A DNA stretch of 51,182 nt, from contig CALGVO010000160.1 of the NCBI GenBank assembly GCA_937930135.1, positions 1 to 51,182 of the forward strand. The letters are read 5' to 3'. The notes below the pieces were generated by a model. The model did no database searches, had not been told where the DNA came from, and was given only the letters and a program-made list of their open reading frames with translations. Position 1 is the stretch's first letter. Each line of letters opens with the position of its first letter. The translations under genes and the position numbers were made by a program. Below are positions 31,891-39,691 of the stretch, in pieces. The DNA comes from an uncultured Synechococcus sp. (GTDB taxonomy: Bacteria; Cyanobacteriota; Cyanobacteriia; PCC-6307; Cyanobiaceae).

Positions 31891-33596
31891 TCCGCTGGAC
31901 TGGGGCTGGTGGTGCTGTTGACCAGCTCCATCGCCTGGCCGAGTGAGTCGGCGCTTTCGGCGGTGCGGTCCCGGCGCCAGCGCAGGATGCGGGGGAAACG
32001 AACCGCCAATCCGCACTTGTGGCGTCTGGAGTGCTGGATGCCCTCGAATCCGATCTCGAACACCTGTTGGGGCTCCACCGCCCGTGCCGGTCCGAACCGC
32101 TCGCGGGTGTGGCGTCGAATCCAGCGATCGAGTTCGAGGATCTCTTCATTGTCGAGGCCCGAATAGGCCTTGGCGAAGGTGACCAGCCGGTGCTGCTCGG
32201 GTTCGGCGGCGGTGCGATCCCAGAGGGCGAAGGTGTAGTCGGTGAAGAGGTTGGCGCGACGGCCGCTGCCCGCCTGGGCGTAGATCAGCACCGCATCCAG
32301 GGCCATCGGATCCCGTTTGTGCTTCCACCAGTGACCGCGTTTGCGGCCACTGAGATAGGGAGAGTCTCGATGTTTGAGCATCACCCCCTCCGCGCCGGCG
32401 GCGACTGCCCGGTTGCGCAGTTCCTCCAGCTCGTTCCAGCTCTGCAGAGGGTCGGCCTCACTCCAGCGCAAGCGCCAGGGCTCCTCCATGGCGCTGCGAT
32501 CGAGGCCCTGCAACTGCTCCCTGCGCTGATGCAAGGGCCGGCTGCGCAGATCCTCCCCCTCGTGCTCGAGCAGGTCGTAGGCCACAAAGGCTGCCGGGCA
32601 CTCCAAACGCAGGCGACGTCCCACCTGTTGGCGACCCAGACGCCGCTGCAGGGCGCTGAACTGCAGGGGCTGGGGATGCTGCTCTGGCCAGCAGATCACC
32701 TCCCCATCCAGCACCGTGTTCAGGGGCAGATGCTCCGCCATCGTCACCAGTTCCGGAAACTGGGTGTTGATCAGTTCCTCACCGCGGCTCCAGAGAAAAA
32801 CGCCGCTGGCACGGCGGATGAGCTGGCCGCGGATGCCATCCCATTTGTGCTCCACCCACCAGTCTGTGGCCGGGCTGTCGCGCAATGCCTCCAGCTGCAG
32901 CGGGCTGGCGAGAAAGAAGGGGTAGGGGATGGCGCCTCGGTCGGTGCGGGGCGCTGTCGCAGCAACCGTGAGCTGGGTGAACCAAGCAGCACTGGGGCTC
33001 TGGGGTGCCATCAGACGCTCGAGCACGACCGTCTCCTCAAGGTCGAAGCCGCTGGCAATCGCTTGCACCACCAACCCGCGGGCCACGCCGATGCGGAATC
33101 CGCCAGTGAGCAGTTTGTTGATCAGCAGATGCTGGCTTGGATCGCAGTGCTGCCAGAGGCGGAGCATGGCGGCAGTCTGCTGGGCGCTGTCCAGGCTGGC
33201 GATGCTGGGCAGGAGTGTGTCCATCCACCAGTGCAAGGGGGTGTCGTTGGTGATCGCCGCGATCCCTTCGCGCACCGTGGCCGGGCAGGCGCTGGCCGGC
33301 TCTGTGAGCTTGCCCTGCACCTGGGGCCAGAGCAGGGCGACGGTTTCAGCCGAGTCCCCAACCTGTCCGTGACACTCGGCAAACAGCCAGTCCGGCATGG
33401 CGCTGCAGCTGAGCAGAATCTCGCGCAGGCGACGCCCGGTGATCAGGCGCCGGCGGCGCTGACCGATCAGCAACTGCAGCGCCCAGGCGCCGTCGGCAGC
33501 TGGCTGGCTGGTGAGGAACGCACGGATCAGGGCCACTTTGCGCTTGGACCCCGTGGTGGCGTCCAGGTCCTCGATCAGGGCTGCGAAGGCCTGCAC
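31887..33596 (-). CDS. ATP-dependent DNA ligase (ligase-associated repair type)
   Basis: 569 residues. N-terminal DNA-binding domain (about 1-215), then nucleotidyltransferase motif I WWVEHKWDGIRGQLIRR with adenylated Lys251. Further motifs are VFLWSRGEELINTQFPEL (motif III region), DGEVICW, AEGVMLKHRDSPYLSGRK (motifs IV and V), and an OB-fold with KHKRDPMALDAVLIYAQAGSG. Cyanobacteria rely on NAD-dependent LigA for replication, so this enzyme should be for repair. It is followed by its helicase in a four-base overlap. A 172-base gap separates it from the exonuclease upstream. Confidence 0.94.
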   Translation of the reverse strand: MQAFAALIEDLDATTGSKRKVALIRAFLTSQPAADGAWALQLLIGQRRRRLITGRRLREILLSCSAMPDWLFAECHGQVGDSAETVALLWPQVQGKLTEPASACPATVREGIAAITNDTPLHWWMDTLLPSIASLDSAQQTAAMLRLWQHCDPSQHLLINKLLTGGFRIGVARGLVVQAIASGFDLEETVVLERLMAPQSPSAAWFTQLTVAATAPRTDRGAIPYPFFLASPLQLEALRDSPATDWWVEHKWDGIRGQLIRRASGVFLWSRGEELINTQFPELVTMAEHLPLNTVLDGEVICWPEQHPQPLQFSALQRRLGRQQVGRRLRLECPAAFVAYDLLEHEGEDLRSRPLHQRREQLQGLDRSAMEEPWRLRWSEADPLQSWNELEELRNRAVAAGAEGVMLKHRDSPYLSGRKRGHWWKHKRDPMALDAVLIYAQAGSGRRANLFTDYTFALWDRTAAEPEQHRLVTFAKAYSGLDNEEILELDRWIRRHTRERFGPARAVEPQQVFEIGFEGIQHSRRHKCGLAVRFPRILRWRRDRTAESADSLGQAMELVNSTTSPSPAD

Positions 33597-33652
33597 AATG
33601 TTCAGATCATCAGGAATTCCACTGGTCGTGATCGGTGCTCTGAGGATCGGTG

Positions 33653-33766
33653 ATGCGGATGTTGCAGCCGGGCCAGTTCAACGCCGATGGCATCACTGCG
33701 GCCATGCTGGCCAGGGCGAGACAGCAGTCAGGAGAGGATGCATGGAGGCGCGGGACCTTGCGCTGA
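33653..33766 (+). CDS. Possible 37-residue peptide in the ligase-exonuclease gap
   Basis: ATG at 33653 opens MRMLQPGQFNADGITAAMLA followed by RARQQSGEDAWRRGTLR and TGA. It fills the 172-base gap between the convergently read ligase and exonuclease genes, on the opposite strand, without overlapping either. Composition is plausible for protein, but there is no strong ribosome binding site and nothing similar known to me. Confidence 0.25.
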   Translation: MRMLQPGQFNADGITAAMLARARQQSGEDAWRRGTLR

Positions 33767-33768
33767 CG

Positions 33769-34740
33769 CTAAGGCAGCGATTCCAGCGGTGCTGCCGTGA
33801 TTCCTTCCACCTCGCTGAGGTAACGCGCCAGAACGTCGCTGTGGCCGTGGGTCACGTACACCTGGCGCGCCCCGCTCTCCTTCACCGTGCGAATCAGGCC
33901 GTTCCAGTCGGCGTGGTCGCTGAGCACGAAACCCCGTTCGTAGCCGCGTCGCCGGCGGGCGCCGCGCACGGCCATCCAACCGGAGGCGAAGGCCGTCTGC
34001 GGTGCCTTGAATCGCCGCATCCAGGCGGAGCGATGGGCGGAGGGCGGCGCCAGAACCAAGCGTCCGTCCATCGATTGCTTGCGGGGCAGGTCACTCAGGG
34101 GCCGGCTGGGCGTCATCGGCACACCCGCCTCCCGGTAGTGCCGCGTCACCGTCTCCACGGCACCGTGCAGGAGCACCTCCTCCTCCACTCCGATCGCGGC
34201 CAGTTCCGCCAGCACGCGCTGCGCCTTGCCGAAGGAGTAGCAGAAGAGCAACGAGGCGCGGCTCTGGTCGGCCTGCCACCAGTCACGGATCTGCCGGGCC
34301 AGGCTGGCGCCACTGCCCCATTGGTAGATCGGTAAGGCGAAGGTCGCTTCGGTGATCAACACATCGCAGTGCACGGGCTCGAACGGGTCGCAGCTTGGAT
34401 CGGGGCAGCGCTTGTAGTCGCCGGTCACGACCCAGCACTCTCCCGCCGCTTCCAGGCGGATCTGGGCGCTGCCCAGCACGTGGCCGGCTGAATGAAACGA
34501 CACCCGGGCGTCTCCGATGCGATGCAGCTGGCCATAGTCCACAGGCAGGAGTTGAATCTCGGCCCCCAGGCGTTGGCGCAGGATCGCTTCACTGCTGGCC
34601 ACGGCCCAGTACTCGCCGCAGCCGGGCCGGGCATGGTCGGCATGGGCGTGGGTGATCAGGGCGCGGGGCACTGGGCGGATCGGATCGATCCAGGCCTGGG
34701 CCGCCGGGCAATACAGGCCTTCAGGCGTTCGACGCAGCAG
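33769..34740 (-). CDS. Ligase-associated beta-lactamase-fold exonuclease
   Basis: About 323 residues. The homologous N-terminus LLRRTPEGLYCPAAQAWIDP lies upstream of any ATG/GTG/TTG; the first codon there is CTG at 34740 or 34737, and GTG at 34671 would delete the first strands. Metal motif HAHADH (31-36) is followed by FHSAGHVLGSAQIRLE, WVVTGDYKRCPDPSCDPFEP, LLFCYSFGKAQRVLAEL and a final VYVTHGHSDVLARYL. Family members (DRE exonuclease) are Artemis/CPSF-like nucleases that work with the ligase and helicase. Begins immediately beside the nadA stop. Confidence 0.85.
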   Translation of the reverse strand: MLRRTPEGLYCPAAQAWIDPIRPVPRALITHAHADHARPGCGEYWAVASSEAILRQRLGAEIQLLPVDYGQLHRIGDARVSFHSAGHVLGSAQIRLEAAGECWVVTGDYKRCPDPSCDPFEPVHCDVLITEATFALPIYQWGSGASLARQIRDWWQADQSRASLLFCYSFGKAQRVLAELAAIGVEEEVLLHGAVETVTRHYREAGVPMTPSRPLSDLPRKQSMDGRLVLAPPSAHRSAWMRRFKAPQTAFASGWMAVRGARRRRGYERGFVLSDHADWNGLIRTVKESGARQVYVTHGHSDVLARYLSEVEGITAAPLESLP

Positions 34741-34742
34741 GC

Positions 34743-35708
34743 TCAGAGGCTCATCTCCAACATCTTCTGGATCGGCGCCAGTGCCCGCAGACGCAGGTCT
34801 TCCTCCATCTGGATCTCCGGTTGGCCGCTGTGGAGGCAGCGCCAGAGTTTTTCGAGCGTGTTGAGCCGCATGTAGGGGCAGCTATTGCAGCTGCAGCCAT
34901 CGATACCCGGCACCGAGAGGAAGGTTTTCTGGGGGAGGCGTTGTTCCATCTGATGGAGGATGCCTGGCTCGGTGAGCACGATGAAGCTTGGCGCTGGGCT
35001 GGCTTCGGCGTGGTGCAACAGCTTGCTGGTGGAGCCGATGAAGTCGGCCAGATCCAACAGCGGTTCCAGGCATTCCGGGTGGGCGATCACCTCCGCCTCA
35101 GGATGTTGGAGCTGCAGTTTGAGCACCGCTTCCTCGCTGAAGGTTTCGTGCACAATGCAGCGCCCCGGCCAGAGGGTGAGCTCCCGGCCGCTTTGTTGCT
35201 GCACCCAGCGTCCGAGGTTGCGATCGGGTGCAAACAGGATCGGCCGATCGGCGGGGAGTTGTTTCACCAGATCCACCGCATTGCTGCTGGTGCAGATCAG
35301 ATCGCTCTGGGCTTTGACTGCGGCCGTGCAATTGATGTAACTGACGACGATGTGATCGGGATGCTGGGCGCGGAATGCGGCGAAGGCGTCGGCGGGGCAG
35401 TCGTCGGCCAGGGAGCAGCCTGCCTCCAGATCCGGAAGCAACACGGTTTTGTTGGGGCTGAGGATCTTGGCCGTTTCCGCCATGAAATGAACGCCACAGA
35501 ACACGATCACATCGGCATCGGTGGCGGCGGCTTTTCGTGACAGCTCGAGCGAATCGCCAATGAAATCGGCGACATCCTGGATCTCTGGCTCCTGGTAGTA
35601 GTGCGCCAGGATCACCGCATTGCGCTCTTGCCGCAGAGCTTCAATGGCGGCGGGAAGATCAGCTGGCACCGCTGTTGCGGCCGTGGACGCTGGGGAGTCC
35701 GCGGTCAT
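34743..35708 (-). CDS. nadA: Quinolinate synthase
   Basis: Condenses iminoaspartate and dihydroxyacetone phosphate to quinolinate in NAD synthesis; holds a [4Fe-4S] cluster. 321 residues from MTADSPASTAATAVPADLPA. Conserved blocks are VILAHYYQEPEIQDVADFIG, VFCGVHFMAETAKILSP (first cluster Cys), CSLADDCP, VVSYINCTAAVKAQSD, GRCIVHETFSEEAV (second cluster-type Cys) and GCSCNSCPYMRLNTLEKL (C-terminal Cys). An ATG nine bases upstream is equally close to an SD-like GAG; I chose the shorter. Divergent from the TIGR04168 gene, 68 bases between starts. Confidence 0.95.
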   Translation of the reverse strand: MTADSPASTAATAVPADLPAAIEALRQERNAVILAHYYQEPEIQDVADFIGDSLELSRKAAATDADVIVFCGVHFMAETAKILSPNKTVLLPDLEAGCSLADDCPADAFAAFRAQHPDHIVVSYINCTAAVKAQSDLICTSSNAVDLVKQLPADRPILFAPDRNLGRWVQQQSGRELTLWPGRCIVHETFSEEAVLKLQLQHPEAEVIAHPECLEPLLDLADFIGSTSKLLHHAEASPAPSFIVLTEPGILHQMEQRLPQKTFLSVPGIDGCSCNSCPYMRLNTLEKLWRCLHSGQPEIQMEEDLRLRALAPIQKMLEMSL

Positions 35709-35776
35709 CGGGACCATCTCGGGGCAGGATGAATCCAGCCTAGGCATCGCCCCTGATCGCTTCGCGTCCCCCGGCA

Positions 35777-36691
35777 TTGCCCTCCCTCCGCCTGGCGATC
35801 GCCGGTGATCTGCATGGCCAGTGGGGGCCGCGGGACCGGCATCTGCTTGAGCGGCTGCAGCCGGATGCTGTGCTCTTCGTCGGCGACCTCAGTGATGGCG
35901 ATCTACGCCTGGTGAAAGCGATTGCCGCTTTGCCGTTGCCGACGGCGGTGATTCTTGGCAATCACGATCACGGCAAGGATGCCACTGGCCAGTTGTTTCA
36001 ACAGCAGCTCAACCTGCTGGGTCCACGCCACTGCGCCTGGGATCTGCGCCGATGGGACCGGGATGCTGCAACCGTCCCAGATGCCTCAGTGCAGCAGCCA
36101 GCGGTGTCGGTGCTGGGAGCACGCCCCGGCAGTGCCGGTGGGGGCTATCACCTGTCGAGAGCCATCACCGCTGTGTATGGGCCGCTGAAGCTGGAAGAGT
36201 CGGCGGGGCGCCTGGTGAATGCAGCCGCCCGCGCTCCCCTGGATCAGCCGTTGGTGGTGCTGGCCCATGTCGGTCCGAGCGGTCTTGGCTCCGAGGTCTC
36301 CAGTCTTTGCGGACGCGATTGGAAGCGGCCTGCCATCGATTGGGGCGATCAGGATCTTGCGTTGGCTCTGGAGCGCATCCGCAGCACACGCCCCCTGCCC
36401 CTGGTGGTGTTCGGTCACATGCATCACCGCCTCAAGCGCGGCCAGGGTGAGCGCAGCACGTTTCTGATGGATCGTCGTGGCACGGCGTATCTCAATGCCG
36501 CCTGTGTTCCCCGCTGCGGCCAGGACGCGGCCGGTCGTGATTTGATCCATTGGGCCTGGGTGGAATTCCACGGCCTGGAGCTGACCCATGCGAGCCATCG
36601 CTGGTACGAGCCCGAAGGCCGGCTGGTCTATGCGGAAACCCTGTGGCAGCGCTTGGAGCATTCGCGCCATCAGGAAGTGATGCCATGTTGA
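35777..36691 (+). CDS. TIGR04168-type metallophosphoesterase
   Basis: 304 residues from a TTG. Calcineurin-like metal motifs in order: LRLAIAGDLHGQWGPRD, VLFVGDLSDGDLRLV, VILGNHDHGKD (GNHDH), VVLAHVGPSGLG, and VVFGHMHHRLKRG. The pattern of an inserted segment with WGDQDLALALERI is the cyanobacterial and plant TIGR04168 subfamily; substrate unknown. The 3' end overlaps the glycosyltransferase-like gene by seven bases, so the two are probably coupled. Confidence 0.88.
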   Translation: MPSLRLAIAGDLHGQWGPRDRHLLERLQPDAVLFVGDLSDGDLRLVKAIAALPLPTAVILGNHDHGKDATGQLFQQQLNLLGPRHCAWDLRRWDRDAATVPDASVQQPAVSVLGARPGSAGGGYHLSRAITAVYGPLKLEESAGRLVNAAARAPLDQPLVVLAHVGPSGLGSEVSSLCGRDWKRPAIDWGDQDLALALERIRSTRPLPLVVFGHMHHRLKRGQGERSTFLMDRRGTAYLNAACVPRCGQDAAGRDLIHWAWVEFHGLELTHASHRWYEPEGRLVYAETLWQRLEHSRHQEVMPC

Positions 36692-37791
36692 TCTATGTCT
36701 GTCTCAGCAGTCATGGCTTCGGGCATGCGGCCCGCCAGGCCGCTGTGCTGTCGGCCCTGCATCGCCTGGCACCCACGGCCCGGTTGGTGCTCAGTTCCGC
36801 TGTGGATCCCGCCTTCCTGCGCCTGGTGTTGATGGGGCTACCCGTGGAGCAGCGGCGCCTGCGCTGGGACGTGGGCATGGTGCAGTCGGATGCGCTGGGT
36901 ACCGACCCCGCCGCCACTCTCGACGCGCTGGACCGACTCGAACAGGCGCTCCCGCAGCAGCTGGATGCCGAGTCGGCCTGGCTCGCCAGCCAGGGGGAGC
37001 CGGTTGTGGTGGTGGGGGATGTTCCGCCTGCCGCGGCCGCTCTGGCGCAACGCCTTGGCGCTCCCCTGATCTGGATGGCCAATTTCGGTTGGGACGAGAT
37101 CTATGCCCCTCTGGGCGATCGGTTCGCAGGCCATGCCGAGGCTGCAGCTGCGGCCTACGGGCAGGGGACCCTGCTGCTCCGCTGCCCCTTTTCCCTGGCC
37201 ATGCCCTGGGGGCTGCCGGAGCGATCGGTGGGGCTGACGGTGCCGCCCACCCGACCCTTGCCCGCCGCTTTGCAGGAGACCCTCGATGCTGACCCTCGTG
37301 CCACGGTGTTTGTGGGTTTCGGTGGCCTTGGCCTGGCGTTGAACCCTGAGCTGTTCAGCCGCTGGCCCACCCACCGCTTTCTGCTCAGTGCCCCTGCTGA
37401 GCCGGAGCACTGCCGCGCCCTCGAGGCCTGCGGCAATGTGACGCTCCTGCCCGGTGGTGTGCGGCCCTTGGATGTGCTCAAGCATTGCGAGCGCCACCTC
37501 GGTAAGCCGGGCTACAGCAGCTTCTGTGAAGCCCTCAGTGCCGGATGTGGCCTGCATGTGGTGGAACGCTCTGGCTTCGCTGAGGCCGCCGCCTTGATCG
37601 ATGGGCTGCGGTTGCATGGACACCACCGACTGCTCCGTCGTGATCAGCTGGAGTCTGGCGACTGGCAACTGGACCAACCCCTGCGCCCTCCCAGCGCAGC
37701 AGTCCTGCCCAAGGACGGGGCGTTGGAGGCGGCGCGAGCGATCATGCACATCGCGGCGACGGATGCAGCCTGTTCCGATCAGAACTTTTGA
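36685..37791 (+). CDS. Glycosyltransferase-like (GT28/MGT-type fold) protein
   Basis: 368 residues. The start MLIYVCLSSHGFGHAARQAA is the Gly/His-rich first loop of UDP-sugar or GT-B proteins. The acceptor half contains VVVVGDVPPAAAALAQRLGA and PLIWMANFGWDEIYAPLG. The nucleotide half has TVFVGFGGLGLALNPELFSR and the site-like stretch HLGKPGYSSFCEALSAGCG with a C-terminal Glu/Gln-rich helix. It resembles family members found next to phosphoesterases, but donor and acceptor cannot be told. No membrane segment. Coupled to the preceding phosphoesterase by a seven-base overlap. Confidence 0.75.
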   Translation: MLIYVCLSSHGFGHAARQAAVLSALHRLAPTARLVLSSAVDPAFLRLVLMGLPVEQRRLRWDVGMVQSDALGTDPAATLDALDRLEQALPQQLDAESAWLASQGEPVVVVGDVPPAAAALAQRLGAPLIWMANFGWDEIYAPLGDRFAGHAEAAAAAYGQGTLLLRCPFSLAMPWGLPERSVGLTVPPTRPLPAALQETLDADPRATVFVGFGGLGLALNPELFSRWPTHRFLLSAPAEPEHCRALEACGNVTLLPGGVRPLDVLKHCERHLGKPGYSSFCEALSAGCGLHVVERSGFAEAAALIDGLRLHGHHRLLRRDQLESGDWQLDQPLRPPSAAVLPKDGALEAARAIMHIAATDAACSDQNF

Positions 37792-37855
37792 TCCTTTTCT
37801 GATTTCTGATTGGGGCTCAATCGTGAGGAGGTTTTTCACTGGTTCTGGAGAGATT

Positions 37856-37996
37856 CATGCCCAAGGGGCATGCCATGGACGGAAGTGTGACTGGCACGTT
37901 GATGCTTGGGGCGCGAGGGTGCGTTCGACAGAGTTCCGCTGACTGAGTTTTCAGTCCTGAATTGTTCGTCATTGCTTTCGTATCAATGGCAACAAT
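37856..37996. repeat. Cluster of three short inverted repeats in the leader of the muramidase gene
   Basis: The 273-base gap after the glycosyltransferase gene has no ORF I support. It holds CATGCCC/GGGCATG with a three-base loop (37856-37872), GACTGA/TCAGTC with a four-base loop (37941-37956), and an imperfect dyad ATTGTT...CATTG/CAATG...AACAAT (37961-37996). The sequence is richer in T and A than its surroundings. It may be the promoter and leader of the next gene; none of the hairpins is followed by a T-run. Confidence 0.5.
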
Positions 37997-38064
37997 CATG
38001 AATCGATCCATCCGCTTCTGGTTCGATTTTTCTGCTTTAGCAGAGTCCTTTACAGAACGCTTTT

Positions 38065-38814
38065 ATGGTTTCCCTCGCTCCGTCCGTCTGTCGTGTTTTT
38101 GCAGCGGCCGTCGCAGGTTTGCCACTTGTTTCATTGCAGCCCTTGGCTCAGGCTGTTGCCGTTCCCTTCCCTTCCAGTGAGTCGTCGGCGCGTTCCCTCT
38201 CGGTCACCCTGCCCGAGGAGCCCAAGGCCTCAGCCCTTCCCTACATCATCACGCCTGAGCGCCGCGCTCTGCTGAACACGATCCGTTTTGCTGAGGGCAC
38301 CTGGAAAGGTGGGCGTGACCTTGGTTACCGCGTCATGTTCGGTGGCGGTCTGATGGCTTCGCTTGACCGCCATCCCAATCGCGTGATCCGATCCTCCCGC
38401 TACGCCAGCGCTGCCGCTGGGGCGTATCAGTTCATGCCTTTCACCTGGGATCTGGTCAAGCGCAGCATCGGCGTGCAGGGATTCGGTCCAGAAGCCCAGG
38501 ATCAAGGTGCCCTTTTTCTGGTGCAACGCCGTAAAGCGATGGGCCTCACCGACACCGGCGTGATGAGCCCGAAACTGGCTGCCCTTCTGGCCCCTGAATG
38601 GGCCTCCTTCCCCACCCTGCGCGGTGTCAGCTTCTACGGCCAGCCTGTGAAGCGCTTCACCCAGTTGCGTGGCTTCTACAACGTCAGCCTTGCCCAGCTG
38701 CGTCAGATCCGCGACAGGCGTCGTGAGCTGCTCAGCAGCCGTGAGCCAGACCAACAAAAGCAAGGTGTGAGCCGACCGGTCTGCACCGGCCCCACCGTGC
38801 TCTGCGGCTTTTGA
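38065..38814 (+). CDS. Exported muramidase of the lambda-endolysin (GH104) type
   Basis: 249 residues. The N-terminus looks like a signal sequence (VFAAAVAGLPLVSLQPLAQA). From residue 60 the lambda R-endolysin order is visible: LLNTIRFAEGTW with the catalytic-position Glu77, YRVMFGGGL, DRHPNRVIRSSRYASAAAGAY with the following QFMPFTWDLVKRSIGV, then FGPEAQDQGALFLVQRRKAM and a C-terminal SFYGQPVKRFTQLRGFYN. Members cleave peptidoglycan glycans as lytic transglycosylases. There are no other phage genes nearby. In-frame stop at 38038-38040; ATG at 38065 is the first start. Confidence 0.8.
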   Translation: MVSLAPSVCRVFAAAVAGLPLVSLQPLAQAVAVPFPSSESSARSLSVTLPEEPKASALPYIITPERRALLNTIRFAEGTWKGGRDLGYRVMFGGGLMASLDRHPNRVIRSSRYASAAAGAYQFMPFTWDLVKRSIGVQGFGPEAQDQGALFLVQRRKAMGLTDTGVMSPKLAALLAPEWASFPTLRGVSFYGQPVKRFTQLRGFYNVSLAQLRQIRDRRRELLSSREPDQQKQGVSRPVCTGPTVLCGF

Positions 38815-38853
38815 TCTGATGTTTGGACGACGCCTGAGCGGGTGCCTGAGTGC

Positions 38854-39660
38854 TCAGGTCTCTCCACTGCTCTGACGGTTGCGTCCCACTGTGGCTCCGG
38901 CAATCAGATAGGCCGCGACCGCCCCTCCAAGGAATCCCAGCCCATTGCGCAGGAGCGGTAGGACTTCCTGGGTTCGGGTGATCACCGGAGCGATGCCGAA
39001 CACACCGAACAGCATCACCCAGAGCGGAGAGAGCAGCAGCAACCAAGACCAGGAGATGACCTCACCCTCCTTGCGCGGGTAGGCGGCGAAACCGGCGATC
39101 AAACCGCCGAGCACGGCAGTCGTCAGTGTCCAGAGCCATTGTTCAACCGGCAGACCGGGCACCACCTGGCAGCCACCGCGATCAAGACACAGTTCCACGG
39201 CCCCGATCGCCGCCAGAATGGCTCCATCCTCGCCGTTGTCTCGCACGTAATACTGATTGCCGTAGCGGGTTTGCAGTTCCACCCACCAGGTGCGCGGCAT
39301 CAGGGCGAAGAACGCGTCGCCCACGTTGAAGTTGAGCAGATTGCCGCCACGGGGATCGGCCACCAGCAGCAGGCTGCGTTCATCCAATCCCCAGAAGGAC
39401 TTCACCGCCAGTCCGGGCGTCCGTTCGTATTGCGTGAGCACCCGCAGTTTCCAGCCGCTGCGTTGCTCGAAGTCATCGAGGCTGGTTTCCAGATCGGCCC
39501 GCTGCTGGTCGCTGAAGGCCCGGGCCAGATCGATCACCGGAGTGGCATGGTCGGGAAGGAGCTCCGGGTTGTCACTCGCTTCTGCGGGTGCTCCACCGAT
39601 CAGCAGGCAGGTCAGCGCGATCCCGATCACCAGCGTGCGCAAGCGCTGTTGTGCTCCCAT
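38854..39660 (-). CDS. TPM-domain protein (Psb32/TLP18.3-like)
   Basis: 268 residues from MGAQQRLRTLVIGIALTCLL, a signal peptide ending near residue 30. TPM domain about residues 35-160: VIDLARAFSDQQRADLETSL, DFEQRSGWKLRVLTQYERTP, LLLVADPRGGNLLNFNVGDA. Then three or so C-terminal hydrophobic segments. Plant TLP18.3 and cyanobacterial Psb32 help photosystem II repair in the thylakoid lumen. Here the protein has extra membrane helices. The ATG at 39660 is chosen because the longer ORF has no signal peptide. Divergent from the methyltransferase, 31 bases between starts. Confidence 0.85.
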   Translation of the reverse strand: MGAQQRLRTLVIGIALTCLLIGGAPAEASDNPELLPDHATPVIDLARAFSDQQRADLETSLDDFEQRSGWKLRVLTQYERTPGLAVKSFWGLDERSLLLVADPRGGNLLNFNVGDAFFALMPRTWWVELQTRYGNQYYVRDNGEDGAILAAIGAVELCLDRGGCQVVPGLPVEQWLWTLTTAVLGGLIAGFAAYPRKEGEVISWSWLLLLSPLWVMLFGVFGIAPVITRTQEVLPLLRNGLGFLGGAVAAYLIAGATVGRNRQSSGET

Positions 39661-39691
39661 GGCCTTGATGCAGTGAACGGCATTCTCTCCA

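Noticed and set aside
30835..32166. 443-residue plus-strand open frame
   Set aside because: Antisense to the helicase, which has intact motifs; no motif of its own.
32019..33653. 544-residue plus-strand open frame
   Set aside because: Lies entirely antisense to the ATP-dependent ligase; the translation has no recognisable domain and reads as a GC-rich shadow.
37962..38180. 72-residue plus-strand open frame before the muramidase
   Set aside because: Overlaps the signal peptide of the muramidase in another frame; composition follows the shadow of that gene.
38065..38814. Prophage called from the endolysin-type gene
   Set aside because: No integrase, holin, structural genes, attachment site or tRNA nearby, and the neighbours are ordinary metabolic genes.
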